Assembly: GCA_030562195.1 (NCBI GenBank)
Contig: CM060202.1
Span: 7,874,001 to 7,938,000, forward strand
Length of the DNA stretch: 64,000 bases
DNA from: Nipponacmea schrenckii
Taxonomy: Eukaryota > Mollusca > Gastropoda > Lottiidae
Reading direction: 5' to 3'
The notes under the pieces were generated by a model. It ran no database searches. It was not told where the DNA came from and saw nothing but the letters and a program-made list of their open reading frames with translations. Within the stretch, counting starts at the first letter, position 1. Each line of letters starts with the position of its first letter. This document shows positions 41,901-52,030 of this stretch, piece by piece. Made by a program: the position numbers and the translations under genes.

Positions 41901-44900
41901 TTTAAATGAAACTTGGTGTGAGCATTGGAATTGATAAGACACAGTCAAGTTCGAATTTGATGATTTTTCGATGAACAGTTTTTTAGTTATTGCCCTTGAT
42001 TTAGTAAGATTGTGTCAAAATTTTTTTGTGGTTCAATAAAAGCTACAATTTTCAATGGATTTTGATGAAACTTGGTGTTTTTGAGTTTTTGCCCTTGACT
42101 TCAATATCCATTTAGTGAATGTTTTTGAGTCATTGCTGTATTTATTTTTCAAACTCAATGCTGCCAGTGGGCGTATGTTACCTTGCCTGGCAAGCTATCT
42201 TTGGGAAAAGGAGGCGCCTGCGTTCACTGATTTCCGTGGGGTACTGCTCAAATACAGCGAAACCCGTCCCCCTCAATCACCGTATTGCCTCTTTAAGAAC
42301 TAAATCTCTATCTTTTCTTTTTTCGAACTTTGTTATGATATTTCTTGGTTTACCATCCGACCTTTGCTTCAACCTATGCACCACTTCAAATTCGATATTT
42401 TGGTTTATTTGCAAGACTTCACTTATAAAACACTTAATACTAGATTCAACGTTTTCTTCTGGACCCTTTTCTGAGATACCAGAGATTATCAAATTATCTC
42501 GCATAGATCTAACTTAAAGATTTAAAAAATTGATCCTTCAACGCATCACCCTCTCTTTTGGCATTATCTCTCTCATTTTTAAGTCGTGATATTCTTTCAT
42601 CCGTTATGGTATGATCAATTTCCTAGGAACATGACAGAAGACGCGACCCGTTCTTTGGTCAGATTAATTTCGTAAGCAAACCAACAAATACCAGTGTGTT
42701 TTTCTATTTTTTACCCTAAACCTTCAACATGCGTGAGATTTTAAAGTAGCTGCGCGAGAGCGTGAGATTGAAGCCGAATGCGTGGGTTTAGAGGTCTGTA
42801 ATTGACAGAGTGGGTGAAAAAAAAAACCCATCAACGACATTTAAACGACATTTGAGACTTGACGTACATAACTTGGCAGTACCCTGCCGAGGGAAATCCC
42901 GTCATAATTAGCTGCAGATATCAAAGGAAACGGAGATTCCATTTCAGTTCTCGGAAAGTACGAAGTACGACATACTGTACATTTGCGAGTACACAAAGAT
43001 AGACAAGGTCTTGTATATTGTACAGTCGTCAACAAAGATAGACAAGGTTTTGTATATTATACAGTCGTCAATATGAGATCGTGTATGTAATAATATATTG
43101 TAGTTCCAAATTGCTTACATGTCCGTTTGGTTGAAAGCCTATGATATGAATCGACAAAAAAAATCCACGAAATCTAACTAGAAAGATGAAGTCGAGCGAT
43201 CTTCTACTCTATTCCTAAATTGCCGAAACGATTACTATGTATATGTATTATTAGTCCTACAAATATACAACTTATAATATGGGCCGCCATATTCCATTGA
43301 GAGAAAAGAGGAAGTAAAATGGGGTCTATAAATATATACCATTATATCATATAACTTGAAATAAGATAAAGATATTGTTTGTAAGACATATGAAAATATG
43401 CATAGGTAAAATAATTAATACTTGCACTGAAATTTGTGCAAGAGATAGAAGCTACTATGATACTGCTAAAGACGTTATTGGGTCAAGCTATGGATCCAGA
43501 ACTCATTTGTTGGTCAGTAGGCCTACAAACAATTAATGGTAGAGCTACAGAGAGAGACCAGAGAAGATTTCATTTTCTTGTAGAAAGCCTTAGTTCAAGA
43601 CTTTTACAAAGGCCACTTCAAATTTCCCCATCACCTAGGACTCACGTAGGTTATCTTTTTGAGGCATCTAGCCACTGGAGATTCATATCACAGCACTACT
43701 TACTCTTCACAGAGTACCACGCAACAGCAAGTAGGAGAAGCCAATGTATAGGGATTTCAAAAGGAACTTGTGATGCCGAAAAACTGAGGATGGTTCATGA
43801 ACTTTGTACAAGTAATTAAAGGATTCTTTTCTATCATATGCACCCAAGGCCACAGTAGAGGCACATGCCTTAAACACCCCTGTCTTTAGCCACTACTAAA
43901 TGATGATTGTCCCATTCTGTAATTCGTCTTAAGATGATGGTTTAATCTCACTGAAAACATGGCTAATGAAGCCATTTTCCAACTCACATCTTCGTTGAGA
44001 AGAATGCATTTTCAATACTTTAAAATGCAAAAGACCAATAATATAGTAATATATCTTGAATTAAGTGAGCATTCTAGCAGGAATAAAGTAGATATTACAG
44101 GAGTCAGTTGAGGCAATCATTATGCGTGTTGTCTCATCATTTCAATTTCTAAACTAGATAACAGATAAAATTCGGATCGACTAGATAATAATGTCACCTC
44201 GTTGTTTGTTTGGTAATGGGGTGACTCAAAGGGGCCCAAGCTTGATTTTAAGGGGTCGTTTTGGGCCTTTGTTACATTTAAACAGTCCTCAGAAATATTC
44301 AAGCTCTTAGAAAATCGCAAAATACCTTGAAATATGCCTCAAACAAAAAATTTCACTTTTCATTTTTTTTTCGTGCTGTACGCGGCTGGTCTCCAGTCAG
44401 TCTGAAAATTGTGTGTCCTGTTGACAAAGTCTACAATTGAAAAATGCGTTTTAGTCTGTTTATATAGATGACCGCTATTGCACGACGGGAAGGATAACTC
44501 TTTGATTATCAAGACGAACCGTTTTCCAATATGGCGGGACGTTCGTAATTTCTTAAGTCATTATAATTTTTCAAACACGGATAATTATGGATACACATGG
44601 AGACTCTGTAGACTATTTCTGATTAGCTAACCAAAAGATTTCATGTGCTTGAGGCTGTCGGATGATTGTCCGAAACAAATAAAGCCTGGGCCTCTTTAAA
44701 CTCCATATCAGGAACTGTTTTGTTTCTTAAAGAATTCGAATGAAAATCAGTGAAATATTTTAAGTTGCTCAATAAAGCAACGTTGTATACCTTGCGGGAT
44801 ATTCATTCAGTCAACCAATTACAAGTGGTACAGCAATACCTCGAGGATACGTCGCCGATAATTACGGCGGAGGGTTATCGGCAAATAGTCGTCGACGTTC

Positions 44901-46564
44901 TGTGTACGATTGGTAGGCGTCAAAAGGTCATGAAAGCATCTCTACTAACTTCTTGCAAGCAATGAAATATTTTCTTTTTCAAGCTGTAGTGATCCAGTTA
45001 GAAAGCTTGTGATCATCTCAGAAAACACGGCAAACATTCGAATATGTCATTGTGACTGTTAATTTTTTCCTTCGCCTATGATTTGCAAACCATCGCAAGC
45101 CCAATGGGTCTAAAGTTTTCATATACAACCAACATGTAGAGTTATATACGACTTTGTTAGGCGATAGCTCTTAAATGGTTAACGGATGATCATCAAATAG
45201 TTGAGAAGATTCTCTCCAACCACGTCTTCCAAACTTGGTCATAGAAAGATTGAAGAATAATCTCCGTTTTACCTTTTCTACAAGTTTGTCGCAATCCATC
45301 ACAAAGCATCGCAAAACTGCACAGCTCTTAACACATTACAGACTCGGTTTATTGTCCTATCCAAAAAACTTGACGCTATTTCCATGTCAACACCAGCGAG
45401 AGTAACTGGATTGAAAAATTGAAGCAACGCTGAATTAACTTCTGAACTACTTTCTCGTGCCAGTTCCATCGAACTATCCTGATATTCTGTAGAAACTGAA
45501 ACTGAAAGTTTTATATTGATGGGATTGAACCCTGAAAGTTCATATGACTATGGACATTTAAAACGGATTAACAAATTATGATCACCTTCGTATAATATCA
45601 TGACCATAAAACTATGAAAGACGCCAGTTTGAATATAAGAAAGAAATGAATTGAAAGAACAACATAAACATTTCGTTCGTTAGAAGTCGAGTTAACTCGC
45701 TGTCTCGTGAGCGAGAATTTGAGAGTAGATATGGCCGGAGTTGGCTTCCATAAACACTGATACCAACATTAAAAGAACTGAAGACGGGGTATAGAAATAT
45801 ATGTCTATAACTATAAATATTGAATTTTGACAATACAATTATTATGTCTATTTGATAAAGAAATTCTATATAAATAATGAAATGAGCCCAAACGTATTTT
45901 ATGATTCAGTACAATAAAAATATAGTGTACATGTAATGAAGGCCACAATTCAAGAAAAGAAACCTAGCATGCAAAAAAATGTTGGATCTTTTTTTTACGA
46001 ACCATCTTTTTTCTGTTTTCTGTTAGTAAATCAATGGCTGGTGGAGTGAGCATAATTTAGCATTATGAATGATTTGAAATTTCATTAAGTTCATTATTTC
46101 AACTAGCAACAAATATGAAATGGATTGTGGTGTGGACATCGTGCCCACCCCCTCCTTGCATCCCTGTAGCTATGGACCTTCCTTGACCTAAAGCAAAATG
46201 TTTGGTCGTCCTATATTGACAAAGTTTAACATGTAGTTTGATACCTTCGTTTTTGAATCAATCTTAGTATTTTTAAGGCCAAGTACATCTTCATGATGGT
46301 TATTTAAGAGCCAAAACGACAGTGCGTTTACCATGTCCTTTTTATAATTTCATTACCCAAACCTTATGATAAATCAGAGCATACATACTGTAAACAATGT
46401 AATGCGATAAAATAAATATTTTTCAAAATGCGATACAGGGAGTTTATTTTTTATAAATAGTGTATTAACCTATAGAGAAACAGTAACCTACAGAGAAACA
46501 GTAACTTACCCTGTATATATATTATCAGTGCTAGAAATATACCACCTAATACTAGGGGCGCCAT
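28448..46564 (-). CDS. Gene 2: lectin/EGF receptor with short tyrosine tail (paralogue of gene 1)
   Basis: Exons in transcript order: 46564-46510 (or alternative leader 43290-43236), 36665-36540, 36269-36045, [truncated GBD half 35033-34985], 32210-32061, 31754-31611, 31498/31496-31331, 31119-31003, 29991-29970, 29809-29760, 29334-29295, 28990-28938, 28551-28448. The ectodomain is homologous to gene 1 exon by exon up to the membrane segment, after which gene 2 has a short tail and no phosphatase. Three EGF exons of gene 1 are missing. Two lesions, at 31497 and 34975, would stop the reading frame if those exons were used; because all ectodomain exons are phase 1-1, skipping both restores a frame. 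It may be a pseudogene, a secreted receptor, or a functional receptor with fewer domains. Confidence 0.72.
30061..30153. repeat. ~23-bp tandem repeat, four copies
   Basis: Unit aaatcatgtcatccatgccaat repeated four times with minor changes, in the gene 2 intron after the membrane exon. Confidence 0.9.
30460..30960. repeat. Interspersed repeat also present at 59750-60250
   Basis: Words such as aaatttgaaaatgaaaattc, tagataaagtaacaaggtt and caccaaaatcgtacaaatcg, then accggaagt and tcaaagcgat.g.ataattag, recur in the same order at 59750-60250. That copy has about 180 bp extra inside (59905-60085). No coding content recognised; copies here lie in a gene 2 intron. Confidence 0.85.
31003..31119 (-). 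CDS. Gene 2, transmembrane exon
   Basis: 117 nt, phase 1-1, acceptor TTTCAG. It encodes DKDTTIIITLGVVISIMAVV followed by FIIFGVIGSL and a basic KYRKYK stop-transfer. One clear helix. The donor GTGCAT is weak. Confidence 0.85.
31331..31498 (-). CDS. Gene 2, membrane-proximal EGF exon with displaced acceptor
   Basis: It encodes [26 protein letters not shown] and YQGTDC, matching the gene 1 exon 13576-13403. In gene 1 the acceptor reads ATCTAG followed by AATGTG. Here the same place reads ATCTGAAGTGTG, so the only AG lies two bases further into the exon. Splicing there gives G-TG, TGG, TGA, a stop after two codons. No other AG is available in the preceding 20 bases. Skipping the exon keeps frame because it is phase 1-1. 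Confidence 0.8.
31611..31754 (-). CDS. Gene 2, EGF-like exon (counterpart of gene 1 exon 5)
   Basis: 144 nt, phase 1-1. It encodes [19 protein letters not shown], then [16 protein letters not shown] and DCTQG. Donor GTATTA. It keeps one codon that the gene 1 copy lacks. Confidence 0.87.
32061..32210 (-). CDS. Gene 2, EGF-like exon (counterpart of gene 1 exon 4)
   Basis: 150 nt, phase 1-1. It encodes [19 protein letters not shown], then [16 protein letters not shown] and LDCTQ. Acceptor TATCAG, donor GTAATC. In gene 2 this exon follows the first GBD half by phase-compatible splicing across 4 kb of inserted DNA. Confidence 0.87.
32352..32440 (-). pseudogene. Dead copy of the N-terminal EGF-like exon, displaced
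   Basis: Nearly identical to the relic at 36715-36805 (shared run includes taatgagggaacccatcttt on the minus strand). It derives from the exon at 36665-36540: AACAATAGCTATACCTGTCA is kept, but one extra T after CATTGTTTT shifts the frame. It sits next to the EGF exon at 32210 instead of upstream of the N-terminal EGF exon. Confidence 0.75.
32480..33098 (+). pseudogene. hAT transposase C-terminal (dimerisation) relic
   Basis: The plus strand around 32890-32970 reads LNIPVTVASNKRSFSKLRLV, the signature of the hAT-family dimerisation region (usual form: iPvtsA.aERsFSkLklik). After an in-frame TAA and a frame change, DRLDDLMILYSANDILDCLD continues the same domain. Stops and frameshifts show it is dead. 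Upstream sequence from about 32480 is probably the same gene in decayed form. It lies in antisense orientation within a gene 2 intron. Confidence 0.75.
33240..34975. repeat. ~160-bp tandem-repeat element, about nine units
   Basis: It starts with an inverted 'acgcccacatgaaatgggggcgta' hairpin (33338), a gtcc microsatellite, and then units marked by 'gtaaacactctacaa' at about 33411, 33620, 33783, 33940, 34103, 34264, 34427, 34588 and 34737. Words shared with 40.2-42.2 kb: gatgaaacttgg, ttattgcccttg, aaaacgcgt. It is preceded by a run of 18 C (33254-33271). It ends within the truncated GBD exon of gene 2, so its arrival may be linked to that truncation. Confidence 0.85.
34975..35033 (-). pseudogene. 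Gene 2, truncated second half of the GBD
   Basis: Acceptor ATTGCAG followed by codons for RLKGFSVHINDEQL, matching [12 protein letters not shown] of gene 1 exon 16370-16182. Homology ends after about 16 codons and an in-frame TGA follows at 34975-34977. The remaining ~45 codons, including the closing L-C-E-V strand, are gone and repeat DNA follows. Gene 2 therefore cannot make a complete galactose-binding domain. Confidence 0.82.
35270..35600 (+). pseudogene. Retroelement ORF fragment, 'REAYWIETLNSAGPMGLN' type
   Basis: An open frame from 35281 reads REAYWIETLNSAGPMGLN, then IAPFVVPFN, HAHYKSLQEKFP and MIVAYSKNQNL. The first motif is usually found just after a GIY-YIG endonuclease; the second is a linker that usually stands before it. 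Similar pieces: 5630-5910 (-), 47640-47960 (+) and, more decayed, 48155-48250 (+). It is probably Penelope-like or a related GIY-YIG retroelement; tentative. Confidence 0.5.
36045..36269 (-). CDS. Gene 2, galactose-binding domain, first half
   Basis: 225 nt, phase 1-1, same boundaries as gene 1. It encodes [17 protein letters not shown], then [31 protein letters not shown] and PYSIGYLKIFYSYD. Without its second half the fold is incomplete. Confidence 0.87.
36540..36665 (-). CDS. Gene 2, N-terminal EGF-like exon
   Basis: 126 nt, phase 1-1. It encodes GYNFGYNNSYTCHC, then CHSTTGSCGSGCLRGWGG and CQQ. It joins in phase with either leader exon (46510 or 43236). Confidence 0.86.
36715..36805 (-). 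pseudogene. Dead copy of the N-terminal EGF-like exon, in place
   Basis: It lies just upstream (gene sense) of the live exon, where gene 1 has its own relics. It shares the extra T and flank with 32352-32440. Followed at 36810-36824 by a gata microsatellite that is probably the 3' tail of the LINE beyond. Confidence 0.75.
36806..42640 (-). mobile_element. Dead APE-type LINE, interrupted by a tandem-repeat element
   Basis: Read on the minus strand from 42640 down. ORF1 fragment at 42504-42277 (MRDNLIISGISEKGPEENVE, then VHRLKQRSDGKPRNI), of the L1/Tx1 ORF1 RNA-binding type. ORF2 endonuclease from 40098 (NFVGLNVCGFKSK, FICLSETKT) and 39823-39660 (LILGSVYIPCDGS, LPVLLIGDFNSRTG). Reverse transcriptase near 38560-37850 (HHADNYRGI-type motif at about 38430, FSQAGVRQGENIPPLLFAIF at 38050, YADD box near 37866). 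C-terminal Cys-rich tail at 37170-37075 (CPLCGSDCPDE). Many frameshifts. The 3' end carries a ctat microsatellite. The element sits in gene 2 intron 1, in the same sense as the gene. Confidence 0.8.
40230..42215. repeat. 161-bp tandem-repeat element nested in the LINE
   Basis: It begins with the hairpin acgcccacatggaaatgtgg, then a gtccgtcg microsatellite, then near-identical 161-bp units starting 'ttgtatccac.atagaggcta' at about 40317, 40478, 40639, 40800, 40961, 41122, 41283, 41443 and 41603, then more diverged units to 42100. It ends with 'gggcgtatgttaccttgcct' (42171), also seen at 111. It separates LINE ORF1 from ORF2, so it inserted into the LINE. Confidence 0.9.
43236..43290 (-). CDS. 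Third leader-type exon (alternative or orphan)
   Basis: The start codon at 43290 is followed by MAAHIISCIFVGLIIHIH and a GTAATC donor in phase 1. Length (55 nt) and phase equal the gene 2 leader at 46564-46510. The hydrophobic core is weakened by His and Ser. Upstream sequence (agaaaagaggaagt) resembles the gene 2 flank. It could be an alternative first exon of gene 2 or the leftover of another duplicated receptor. Confidence 0.55.
43418..45540. repeat. Segmental duplicate of 59395-61690
   Basis: Long collinear matches: 'atacttgca.tgaaatttgt' (43419/59402), 'ctgaggatggttcatg.actt' (43785/59446), 'taataatgtcacctcgttgt' (44187/60369), 'actccatatcaggaactgtt' (44700/60890) and 'acctcgag.atacgtcgccga' (44839/61041). 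This copy has an extra ~340 bp at 43449-43790, holding a 127-codon plus frame of unknown nature, and about 460 bp at 44230-44690. The other copy instead carries a MITE at 60399-60864. Confidence 0.85.
46510..46564 (-). CDS. Gene 2 leader exon (signal peptide)
   Basis: It encodes [18 protein letters not shown] and ends in phase 1 before GTAAGT, matching the phase-1 start of the exon at 36665. This is the intact reference for the gene 1 leader, which lacks one TA. Intron 1 immediately downstream (45660-46500) is homologous to gene 1 intron 1 (21535-22800). Confidence 0.8.
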
Positions 46565-46749
46565 ATTCAAATTAATAGAAAAAGGAAGTTAAATCATTTC
46601 ATACTAACATATCATGGAAACATTTCGAATTCCATCAACAGTTTCATTAGTGTCAATGAGGATGTGTATAACATCTTAATAATCTCTGACTTGCTTTACA
46701 GAATGGCTATTTCTTCCTTGATTTATTTATGCGCAAATGTCATACGACG

Positions 46750-48250
46750 TTTTTAATATTTTGTATTCTAAACTTGTTCAACCCATCTTATCATATGGAA
46801 CGATTGGGGTATCAGAGAATTCAGATTAATCAATAACATCCAGAATAAAGCGGTGCGTGGCGACATCGCAATTCTAATCACCACCCAAACCAACATCACG
46901 TACGCTACAACGGCCCAGTATTCCATAGACCTCTACCACCAAACAATCACCGACCACCAACCAATCCAGCCATTCATATCCCAGACCCACCATTCATATC
47001 TCAGACCCACCAAAGACCAACCCACAACACTGCCTATCCATCAAGATATAACCATCGACCTGCCCACAACACAGCCTACCCATCCAAAGATAACCACCGG
47101 CCTCACCAACATCAGAAATGCACACCAACCCACAGACGCCAACCAGTTCCCACTCATAAGGAACCTTCAAACGCAAAGTCGGATTTGTATCCGTCCAGCA
47201 ATGAAAATATCGGCTGGCGACGCGAATATTATACAATCGGACATGGCTCTCAAAGGTAACGCAGACTCTGATCGATCATTATCAAACCTCCCTTCAAGAA
47301 AAACTCAGCTTCATCCGAACCAAGTCTTTATCACAACCAGCCATCGACCGCATTATTTCCCATGTCCTCTCTAGGGCCCGTCGCTCCAATGGGAAACGTC
47401 TAACTCAACCTGTGATTGCCAAATTCTACCAAACGAAATGGAGATTGATCAAACACAAACACCTAAACCAACAAGAGTCACCACCATGCCCAACTAAACC
47501 CCTAAACTAGCCCGCAGTTCACCACCCCCTAGTCCAGCAGATGTTGGTAAACAAAGAGCAAATTACACACTCGTTTTAATGCTCACAATGCTCGCAAGCC
47601 TGTTTCTAATCATTTCAATCTTGACGATCTCACACTAACCCCAATTGAGCGCATAGAAATCGACTTGCCCGAAAATGAAACTATCATATTCAGTCAATCT
47701 AGAGAAGCCCATAGGATTGTGACATTGAATACAGCAAGACCCATAGGACTCAATATTCACCACAGAGTTGGCATATCACCCTCTGTCGTCCCCTTCAATA
47801 CAACCAGTAATAAAGCAAGCAAGATAGTTCATGCCCATTTATAAGAGTCTTCAAGAGAAATGTCCCCATGTCTTTAAGCAGAAAATGATAGTGGCATATT
47901 ACAAAAATCAGAACTTAAATGACTACTTTGTTCATAGCAAACTAAAAATAATCTGTAATTAAAAGATACTATACTTCTCGGAGATTGGGCGAGTTATTTT
48001 TTCTAATTTCAGATCAGAACAGAAGAAAATCATCCAACAGATTCAGATCCCCATTTCTCAATAAAATATTTGTTCCACCCTAGGCTTGTACATCTGGGAG
48101 ATTCAATCCCTCCCTTCCCCGAAAACTATTGTACTGTGTATGTGTTTTTTTAATCTTGAGTAATCAAGCAAGGAAGATTGTCCATATACGCATTATGAGA
48201 GTCTACAAGAGAAATTGAAACATTTCTTTAAACAAAAAATATTGTTGATT
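46750..48250 (+). pseudogene. Decayed retroelement, GIY-YIG-type C-terminal pieces
   Basis: Around 47640-47830 the plus strand reads IDLPENETIIFSQSREA, TLNTARPIGLN and SVVPFNTTSNKASKIVHAH before a stop, the same family as 35270-35600. A third, more decayed piece lies at 48155-48250. The compositionally odd, A/C-rich frame at 46853-47374 upstream may be part of the same element but has no recognised domain. Confidence 0.45.
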
Positions 48251-50130
48251 ATTCAAAACGAAATGAAATGAATGGAGTTTTATGTCCTACTCTTCTGCAG
48301 AGATACTAAGTTGATTGTTTTATTCAGCAAAGCAAATACTTACTATAGCCAAATACATAACAATATAATTATTAGCAAGTAAATAACGATATGTACAGTA
48401 AACAACATAATTACAATATATTAACACGGGAAGCAAGAAAAAGATACAGAATAGAAATATAACTATATAATATATAAATACGTTTAATCAATTAATGAAT
48501 TCCTTTGCATAAAAGCATCATGAATAAATCTACATAAATTAAGGAGCTTGTAATGAGAAGGGGGATTCATAAGTTGATTCATTTTATGAAGAGATGCAAA
48601 GGATCAGAAGCGGCGATGCAAGTATTTACGACGTAAAGAATTATATTGAGGACAGCATAAAAGAAAATGATACTCGTGTTCTACATAGACAGATTTACAA
48701 CAGGGGCAAATTCTTTTATCTCTTGGAGTTTTATTATACCTTCCAACTTCAATCTGCAGTTTTAGATTACCAACGCGAAATTTGCACAGTAAGAACTTTA
48801 ATTTGTCGTCTAGATTAGAGATAAGGTAGAACTCAAGTCCAAAATTAATTTTAAAATGTTCATAAAACCTTAGTTTTCTTTTTAAATATACTTAAATTTA
48901 GTAAGTTAGGATCGTGAAAAAAAGGAGGAAAATCCTGATTCATTCAGAATGGTTTTGATATCGGTTATCCAGTTATTTTTTCCATTACCATCGTATTTAC
49001 ATAAAACTTCGTAAATACTGAGGACAAGAGAAGTATTCGAGGCAACAACTTTTGACCATTATTTGATCCTTTGAACCTTACGAAAAACAGAGTTTTTATA
49101 TTTAACAACAGAATTTACTAATCTATACAAGGATTTGATAATAGTGATGAATTTACTTCTAATACCAAAGGAATTCAATTTAAATAAAAGAAGATCTCAT
49201 CGACAAAATCGAAGGCCTTTCGTAAGTCAATGAAGGCACAAAACAACTTTTTCTTGTGATTAAGTGAGTGACTAACAATACTATTTAGAAGAAAGATTGC
49301 ATCTACAGTACTACGATTTCTTCTGAAAAACCAAACTGGCAATTAGCAAGTTTTTCATTGCCTTCACACCAATCATTTAGTCGGCGATTTACAATTGAAG
49401 AAAATAATTTTCCTAAAATATTCATGACTGAAATACCTCGATAATTATCGGCATTGTTAGGGTCACCCTTTTTAGGAACCGCGACCAGAATACTGTTTTG
49501 CCATCCACGAGGGTAGATTCCTCCAGAGAAAATGGCATTCAATAAATAATTCGCTACATAAATTATCAGGACCAAAGCTCTTATCATGTTTTAAATTCCT
49601 GATAGCAAGTGTAACTTCATTAGAACTGATTGCATGGTCAAGAGCGTCTACAGCCAATTCGAGGGTAATGTTAGAAGCATCATTTCCAATGGCTTTTCTA
49701 TTATTTGTATTTAGATTACTAAAATGTTTGAGAAAGTCATCAACCTCGAGTTACCTTTATGGAGAGAGCCTATTCGTTTTCCACATGCCTTACTATACTT
49801 AAGCTTTGATATGCGTTTGGTACGATTAAAGGAATATCTATTTTGACATAAATTTTCCTATTCTGGTCTGATCTAGACTTATTATATCTGTTTCTACTAT
49901 GATTTAAAGCTTGTCTCGCAATTTTGCAGTTATTATGCTTTGATTTGGAGAACTGGATTTGGACATTGGATGAGAAATTTGTTCAGTTATTATCTTTTAC
50001 ATTGTCTCTACTCACCAGTCTAGTTACAGCCTCATTGAAACTCAAAAAAGCATCTTGAAATCTCTTAGCTTTCATCTGGGTCTTGCCCAGTAACATAAAC
50101 AGTGGACTCACTGGTTTGTTATCACCTTGA
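48250..50130 (-). mobile_element. Dead LINE reverse-transcriptase fragment
   Basis: The minus strand at 49655-49320 reads LKHDKSFGPDNLCSELF, FSGGIYPRGWQNSILV, VPKKGDPNNADNYRGISVMN and LGKLFSSIVNRRLNDWCEG, the classic non-LTR RT fingers. A shifted frame near 49250-49195 continues with KLFCAFIDLRKAFD. Same general class as the LINE at 36.8-42.6 kb but not the same copy. No endonuclease seen; truncated and frameshifted. Confidence 0.75.
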
Positions 50131-50399
50131 TCTCTAACTACTCGAGTAGCAGAGGCCAGAGCATCAATAGCCTACAAATATTGAAGTGGTGTGAGTTGGT
50201 ACTGGAATGACTTTTGAACGCAATGCAAGGGGCAGCAGGATATTTGCTTTCCCGATATTCAGTCTTTGAGTTTCTTTTATCACCAGATTCAATACAGAAA
50301 AACTCTTCTTGCAACATCATGATGTAAAAATATTGGTTAATGGACTGCCTTTTATTTTTGTAGTTCCTTTTTTTTTTTTTTGCAAATGTGGTGCCAGGA

Positions 50400-50600
50400 G
50401 TTTTATACAATCTCAAGTTCGATATCTAACAAGTTCAATATCGGACAAGTTAAATATCTGACAAATTAAACATCTGACAAGTTAGATATCTTACAAGATA
50501 GATATCTTACAAGTTCCAAATCTTGCAAGTTCGATATCTTACAAGTTCGATATCTTACAAGTTAAATATCTGACAAGTAAAATATCTGACATTTCAAGAA
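50400..50600. repeat. ~19-bp tandem repeat (acaagttcgatatct type)
   Basis: About ten copies of gatatcttacaagttc/aaatatctgacaagtta, alternating two subtypes. Confidence 0.85.
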
Positions 50601-50759
50601 CAGCAATGGTAAGTTTTGTAAGGAAATTTAATAAATGATTAAAAGTCATTGTTCACATGGTTTAAGTTTTCTGTTAAATTAAAAACAATCAACATCAACC
50701 ACTTACTACACAAAATCCAAGTAAGTTTATTTTATCATTCTTAAGTTTAGTGTGGTACA

Positions 50760-52025
50760 AAAAATGTAGTAATGTTAGTAAGTGTTGTACAATTACTATA
50801 GTAAAGATAGTGCTGTGCAGTCAATGTTATAATATTGGTGTTGTACAGTCAATCTTATAATGTTGGTGTTGAATTGAAAGAACTGAGTGGTCAATGCTAT
50901 GATGTTGGTGTTGATTTGAAAAACTGTGTAGTCAATTTTATAATGTTGGTGTCAATTGAAAGAACTGTGTAGTCAATGTTGTGGTGTTGGTGTTAAATCC
51001 AAAGAACTGTCAAAGTCAAAGTTATAATGTAAGTGTTGACTTGAAAGTATTGTGTAGCCACTGTTGTACTGTTGGTGCGTTGTAATCAATGTTATAACAT
51101 TGGTGTTGTATAAAAAGTGCTGTAAGTCAATGTTACAATGTTGGTAATGTAACGAATGATTGCTGCGCAGTCAATGTTATAATTTTGGTGTTGTACACTC
51201 AATGTTATAATGTTGGTATTGTAAACAATTAGTGTTGTACAGTCAATGTTATAATTATTGTGCTGTACACTCAATGTTATATTATTGGTGTTGTAAACAA
51301 TTAGTGTTGTACAGTCAATGTTATAATTTTGGTGTTGCACAGTCAATGTTATACTGTTGGTGTTGTAAACAATTAGTGCTGTTCAGTCAATGTTATAATT
51401 TTGGTGTTGTACCCTCAATGTTATATTGTTGGTGTTGTGTAGAAAGTGATGTGAAGTCAATGTTATAATTCTGGTGTTTTACTGTCAATTTTATAATGTT
51501 GGTGTTGTAAACAATTAGTGTTGTACAGTCAATGTTATTATTTTTGTGTTGTAAACAATTAGTGTTGTACAGTCATGTGTAAACAATTAGTGCTGTACAG
51601 TCAATGTTATAATTTTGGTGTTGTAACAATTAGTGTTGTACAGTTAATGTTACAATGTTGGTGTTTTGAAGAAAGTGATGTGCAGTCAATGTTATAATTT
51701 TAGTGTTCTACAGTCAATGTTATAAGATTGGTGTTGTGTAGAAAGTGGTGTGCAGTCAAGGTCATAATTTTGGTGTTGTGTAGAAATTGATGTGCAATCA
51801 GTGTTTTAATTTTGGTGTTGTACAGTCAATGTTATAATGTTGGTGTTTTGTAGAAAGGGTTGTGTAGTCAATGTTATATTTCTGGTGGTGTACTGTACTA
51901 AAATAGTGTTTTACAATTAATGATGTAGGTGTGTACTGTTTGTGCTGTATCATGCATGTTGTAATATAAGTATTTTGCATTTGCAGGTATATCAGTAAAA
52001 GCAGTTAGTGTCATACAGTTAGTGT
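50760..52025. repeat. Tandem repeat array (gtacagtcaatgttataatt type)
   Basis: Dozens of imperfect copies of a module around 'tgttgtacagtcaatgttat', 'aattttggtgttgt' and 'aaacaattagtg'. Higher-order pairing of two subtypes gives periods of about 60-75 bp. Open frames on either strand in it (51092-51346, 51232-51468) are by-products. Confidence 0.9.
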
Positions 52026-52030
52026 CACAC

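Noticed and set aside
46853..47374. 173-codon plus-strand open frame rich in Thr, His and Pro
   Set aside because: Low-complexity, A/C-rich composition next to retroelement debris; no domain recognised.
51092..51468. Open frames on both strands with Tyr/Asn or Cys/Tyr repeats
   Set aside because: Translations of the tandem repeat array.
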